Assembly: GCA_016742255.1 (NCBI GenBank)
Contig: JACVCB010000036.1
Location: forward strand, 1-29,682
Length of the DNA stretch: 29,682 nucleotides
Source of the DNA: Leptospira sp.
GTDB lineage: Bacteria > Spirochaetota > Leptospiria > Leptospirales > Leptospiraceae
Reading direction: 5' to 3'
The first letter of the stretch is position 1; each line of letters opens with the position of its first letter. The notes under the pieces are model-generated. The model had not been told where the DNA came from. It did not search any database and worked only from the letters and a program-made list of their open reading frames with translations. Shown here one piece after another: positions 26,592-29,682 of this stretch. A program made the position numbers and the translations under genes.

Positions 26592-27338
26592 CTAATTGTT
26601 TTCATCAGAGGCAATGATGAGAATAAAAGGATTTTTACTTCCATCTAAATGCTGTAAAATTGCCTGCAAGTCAACCAATTTAACTCCAACACAACCTGAC
26701 GTGGGTTTGGTTTCTTCCCAAGGGTGGATAAAAATCATACTTCCATGGCCTGGGATACTTGGATTCGTATTATGCTCTATGACGATAAACAGTTGGTAAA
26801 TGGAAGAATTCCATAAAGGTGTGGCACCTTTCTCTTTTTTGCGAATCAATTGGTTGTAATGTTTTGAGCTAGGAACATCACTCCAATAGTCATTTTTTTG
26901 TATTTGAGTGTATTCTAATTTTGGAATAGATTTTTTTTCTTTACCTAGGATTCTCCGAATCGGATAACTTCCGTAAGGTGTAAATCCATCACCTTCTCGT
27001 TTTTCATCCGCTGGGATGAGTCCACTCCTGCCGAACCATACGGTTACAACTGGAGTCAAAAGTTTCCATTCTCCCTCTTCTACTCCATACAAATGAAGTT
27101 CACCTTGGGTTTCTCCAGGTTCTCCTAGGATGAGAAGTATTTGTTCGGATTGGTAAAGACCGGAATGGAAAGATGTTTGGGGTTCAGAACCAACTTCGTT
27201 TGCGAGAAATACGAAAATGAGAACGGAAAAGAGAGCGCAAAATGACCTAATTTGAGGGAAGGAACGGTGAAATTTGAGAAAATCGGTGGAAATTTTTAGG
27301 GATACGCCGGAAAATTGAGGAATTCGATTGGAAACCAA
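26592..27338 (-). CDS. YkuD-type L,D-transpeptidase family protein
   Basis: An envelope protein of up to 248 residues. After a hydrophobic export signal (about 32-50, ending GSEP), it carries the YkuD-type catalytic domain in the variant with GDGFTPYGSYPI, SKHYNQLI, IEHNTNPSIPGHGSMIFIH and PTSGCVGV. His205 and the nucleophile Cys216 are present. In this variant the residue after GCV is small rather than Arg. Such enzymes make or edit 3-3 crosslinks in peptidoglycan or attach proteins to it. The start is uncertain: the TTG at 27338 has no Shine-Dalgarno, gives a long 31-residue lead before the signal, and lies 21 bases after tRNA-Asn on the same strand, so it may be expressed from the tRNA promoter. 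Confidence 0.82.
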   Translation of the reverse strand: MVSNRIPQFSGVSLKISTDFLKFHRSFPQIRSFCALFSVLIFVFLANEVGSEPQTSFHSGLYQSEQILLILGEPGETQGELHLYGVEEGEWKLLTPVVTVWFGRSGLIPADEKREGDGFTPYGSYPIRRILGKEKKSIPKLEYTQIQKNDYWSDVPSSKHYNQLIRKKEKGATPLWNSSIYQLFIVIEHNTNPSIPGHGSMIFIHPWEETKPTSGCVGVKLVDLQAILQHLDGSKNPFILIIASDENN

Positions 27339-27358
27339 TGTGCGAAGTGGAAAAGACC

Positions 27359-27432
<74 letters not shown>

Positions 27433-27449
27433 ATCTCGAATCTGTGACC

Positions 27450-27477
27450 ATGCTACGGAGAAAGCCCGCTAGGTCAA
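27450..27477 (-). promoter_or_regulatory. Promoter of tRNA-Asn
   Basis: On the minus strand, TTGACC (27477-27472), a 16-base spacer and TAGCAT (27455-27450) lie 17 bases before the tRNA 5' end. The -35 matches consensus at 5 of 6 positions and the -10 at 4 of 6. The position leaves a short 5' leader for RNase P. Confidence 0.55.
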
Positions 27478-27541
27478 CGAAAAAATTATGTCATAGCGAC
27501 GAGAAAATTTGCAAAAATTCTAAAAAATCCGATCCCAAGTC

Positions 27542-27571
27542 TTGAAAAAATAGATGTTTCCAACTTAAGAT
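27542..27571 (+). promoter_or_regulatory. Candidate nrdJ promoter
   Basis: TTGAAA (27542-27547), an 18-base spacer and TAAGAT (27566-27571) give a leader of about 78 bases before the nrdJ ATG. A second -10-like box, CATAAT (27585-27590), has no matching -35. I found no clear NrdR box or cobalamin riboswitch in the leader. Confidence 0.4.
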
Positions 27572-27655
27572 TCCTTCATTGTGACATAATCCTCTCCGCT
27601 CCTGGTTTGAGGAAAAAATAGAAATTTTATATGTTGTTTGAGATGGGGTTCTTGC

Positions 27656-29682
27656 ATGAAGATTGAGAGGCATTTTACCAAAGGGAACAAGGGTTTATAC
27701 CCGAATTTGACATGGGTTCGTAAGGACTCAAAAATTACAAATACGGACGGGTCGGTTGTGTTTGAAGCAAACGGCGTCGAAGTTCCCGATTTTTGGTCGC
27801 AAGTGGCTACCGATATCCTCGCGCAGAAGTACTTCCGCCGCAAAGGTGTTCCGAAGTACCTGAAAAAAGTCGCAGAAAAAGGAATCCCAGAATGGTTACA
27901 ACGTTCGGTTCCTGATGATGAAAAACTCATCGCTCTGAACCCTGAAGACCGTTACGTAGGAGAATCAGATTCCAAACAAGTATTCCACCGATTGGCGGGA
28001 TGTTGGACGTATTGGGGTTATAAATATGGGTATTTTTCAGATGAAGATAGTGCCCGTGTTTTCTATGAAGAAGTGATCTTTATGCTCGCAAGCCAAATGT
28101 CGGCTCCGAACTCTCCACAATGGTTCAACACTGGTCTCCACTGGGCATATGGAATCGATGGAAAGTCACAAGGTCATTATTACGTAGATCCAAAATCGGG
28201 AAAATTAGTAAGATCAGCCTCTTCTTACGAACACCCACAACCACATGCATGTTTCATCCAATCTGTGGATGATGATTTAGTGAATGAAGGCGGAATCATG
28301 GACCTTTGGGTTCGCGAAGCTCGCCTCTTTAAATACGGTTCGGGAACAGGAACCAATTTTTCCAACTTACGTGCAGCCAATGAATCCCTTTCTGGTGGTG
28401 GCAAAAGTTCTGGTCTTATGTCTTTCCTAAAAATTGGGGACCGTGCTGCTGGTGCCATTAAGTCTGGTGGAACCACTCGTCGTGCAGCGAAGATGGTTTG
28501 TCTTGATATGGACCACCCTGATATCGAAGAATTTATCGATTGGAAAGTCCAAGAAGAGAAAAAAGTGGCATCCCTTGTCACAGGTTCCATTTTAAACAAC
28601 CGACTCTTAAATGAAATTATGACGGCATGTGCTTCCGCCAAACAAACACTTGGTGAAGAAAAAGCATATGACCCAACTGCAAACGTAGAACTTAAGAAAG
28701 CCATCCAAAAAGCAAGAAAAGCCTTTGTTCCTGACAACTACATCAAACGAGTGATTGATTTGTCGAGACAAGGATACAAAGACCTACTCTTTGAAGAACT
28801 CACAACTGATTGGCAATCAGAAGCATACAATACAGTTTCTGGACAAAACTCCAATAACTCCGTACGAATCACAAATGAGTTTATGGAAGCGGTAGAAAAA
28901 GATCTCCCGTTTCACCTCATCAATCGCACAGAAAAGGAAAAAGCTCGCAAAGAAGGTCGTGAACCTAAAGCAGCAAAAACCTTACGTGCTCGTGACCTTT
29001 GGGAAAGAATTGCAAATGCAGCTTGGAACTCAGCTGACCCAGGAACTCAGTATCATAGTACGATCAACGAATGGCATACTTGTCCAGAAGATGGAGCGAT
29101 CAACGCATCCAATCCATGTTCTGAATACATGTTCCTCGACAACACAGCATGTAACTTAGCTTCTGCGAACCTTGTCAAATTCCTAAAAGAAGATGGATCC
29201 TTTGATGTAGAAGGATACCGTTACCTGAACAAAATCTGGACCATCATCCTAGAAATTTCGGTTCTTATGGCACAGTTCCCATCGAAAGAAATTGCGGAAT
29301 TGTCTTACAAATTTAGAACATTGGGGCTCGGGTATGCAAACCTTGGTTCCCTACTTATGATCATGGGAATCCCTTATGATTCGCAAGAAGCAATGGCTGT
29401 GACAGGTGCAATATCGTCCATCATGCATATGACAGCTTATGCAACATCAGCAGAGATGGCAAAGGAACTTGGACCATTTGCTGGTTACGAAAAAAACAAA
29501 GACCATATGTTACGTGTGATCCGTAACCATAGACGTGCTGCATACAATGCACCAAAAGAAGAATACGAAGGATTAACCATCACACCAGTGGGAATTAACC
29601 CTTCTTTCTTACCTTCTTATTTCCCCGAACCAGCAAAAGAAAATCTTAACAGAACATTGGCACTCGGGGAACAATTCGGAAA
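27656..29682 (+). CDS. nrdJ: Adenosylcobalamin-dependent (class II) ribonucleotide reductase, 5' part
   Basis: The frame is open from the ATG at 27656 to the window edge, giving 675 codons of a protein that is normally longer. It matches class II NrdJ: HACFIQSVDDDL with the first redox Cys (Cys199), the KYGSGTGTNFSNLR and GGGKSSG substrate region, SGGTTRRAAKMVCLD, NPCSE with the thiyl-radical Cys488, and the second redox Cys499 in TACNLASANL. The enzyme makes deoxyribonucleotides using vitamin B12 and no oxygen. Leptospires make or import B12, which fits. The start has GGGG 7 bases upstream. It is divergent from tRNA-Asn. The C-terminal barrel end and redox tail lie beyond the window. Confidence 0.96.
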   Translation, partial: MKIERHFTKGNKGLYPNLTWVRKDSKITNTDGSVVFEANGVEVPDFWSQVATDILAQKYFRRKGVPKYLKKVAEKGIPEWLQRSVPDDEKLIALNPEDRYVGESDSKQVFHRLAGCWTYWGYKYGYFSDEDSARVFYEEVIFMLASQMSAPNSPQWFNTGLHWAYGIDGKSQGHYYVDPKSGKLVRSASSYEHPQPHACFIQSVDDDLVNEGGIMDLWVREARLFKYGSGTGTNFSNLRAANESLSGGGKSSGLMSFLKIGDRAAGAIKSGGTTRRAAKMVCLDMDHPDIEEFIDWKVQEEKKVASLVTGSILNNRLLNEIMTACASAKQTLGEEKAYDPTANVELKKAIQKARKAFVPDNYIKRVIDLSRQGYKDLLFEELTTDWQSEAYNTVSGQNSNNSVRITNEFMEAVEKDLPFHLINRTEKEKARKEGREPKAAKTLRARDLWERIANAAWNSADPGTQYHSTINEWHTCPEDGAINASNPCSEYMFLDNTACNLASANLVKFLKEDGSFDVEGYRYLNKIWTIILEISVLMAQFPSKEIAELSYKFRTLGLGYANLGSLLMIMGIPYDSQEAMAVTGAISSIMHMTAYATSAEMAKELGPFAGYEKNKDHMLRVIRNHRRAAYNAPKEEYEGLTITPVGINPSFLPSYFPEPAKENLNRTLALGEQFG

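Noticed and set aside
27433..27655. Cobalamin riboswitch or NrdR box before nrdJ
   Set aside because: The 223-base gap has no recognisable B12-box sequence and no clear NrdR-type repeat. B12-dependent nrdJ would not normally be shut down by B12.
28225..28737. A 170-codon minus-strand open frame inside nrdJ
   Set aside because: It is a shadow of the conserved catalytic region of nrdJ, Ser/Arg-rich with no motif.

Overview
The window looks like chromosomal DNA from a Leptospira species, probably from the saprophytic, L. biflexa-like side of the genus. The reasons are moderate GC (about 40% by eye), many lipoprotein genes with relaxed spirochaete lipoboxes, a B12-dependent ribonucleotide reductase, and housekeeping proteins of spirochaete type. 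This placement is inferred from protein style, not from a search. I see no insertion sequence, prophage, CRISPR array or rRNA.

Layout. (1) 51-1740, minus strand: a coiled-coil protein and a parvulin-like lipoprotein, divergent from a plus-strand pair (1815-2924) of a STAS protein and a CTP-dependent lipid-kinase family protein. (2) 10212 down to 2935, minus strand: a tightly packed, probably co-transcribed run of eno, an ftsB-like gene, clpP, a yheT-like hydrolase, tldD, pmbA/tldE, a DUF4416 protein and a lipoprotein. (3) 10335-15120, plus strand: lepA, then a divergent fold-type-II PLP protein, a family-2 glycosyltransferase and an exported protein, closed by a strong bidirectional terminator. 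(4) 18562 down to 15189, minus strand: sdhC-sdhA-sdhB. (5) 18760-22782: a lipoprotein, a SulP-STAS-beta-carbonic-anhydrase fusion, a DoxX-type membrane protein and another lipoprotein. (6) 23115-25738: an ArsR/AHSA1 pair divergent from a Baeyer-Villiger-type monooxygenase. (7) 25815-29682: a lipoprotein, an L,D-transpeptidase, tRNA-Asn(GTT), and the first 675 codons of nrdJ, cut by the window end.

Most of the window is core metabolism and envelope biology: glycolysis, TCA cycle and respiration, translation, proteolysis, cell division and dNTP supply. I found no clear undescribed multi-gene system. The best leads are regulatory. The ArsR control region has an inverted repeat over the start codon, two perfect 12-bp palindromes and a promoter that predicts a leaderless mRNA. 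Other genes without a Shine-Dalgarno sequence have similarly placed promoters. The eno Shine-Dalgarno lies in a possible hairpin. Protein-level oddities are an FtsB-like protein with a second membrane segment, a PLP enzyme with altered active-site motifs, and a STAS protein with Thr at the usual phospho-Ser site.
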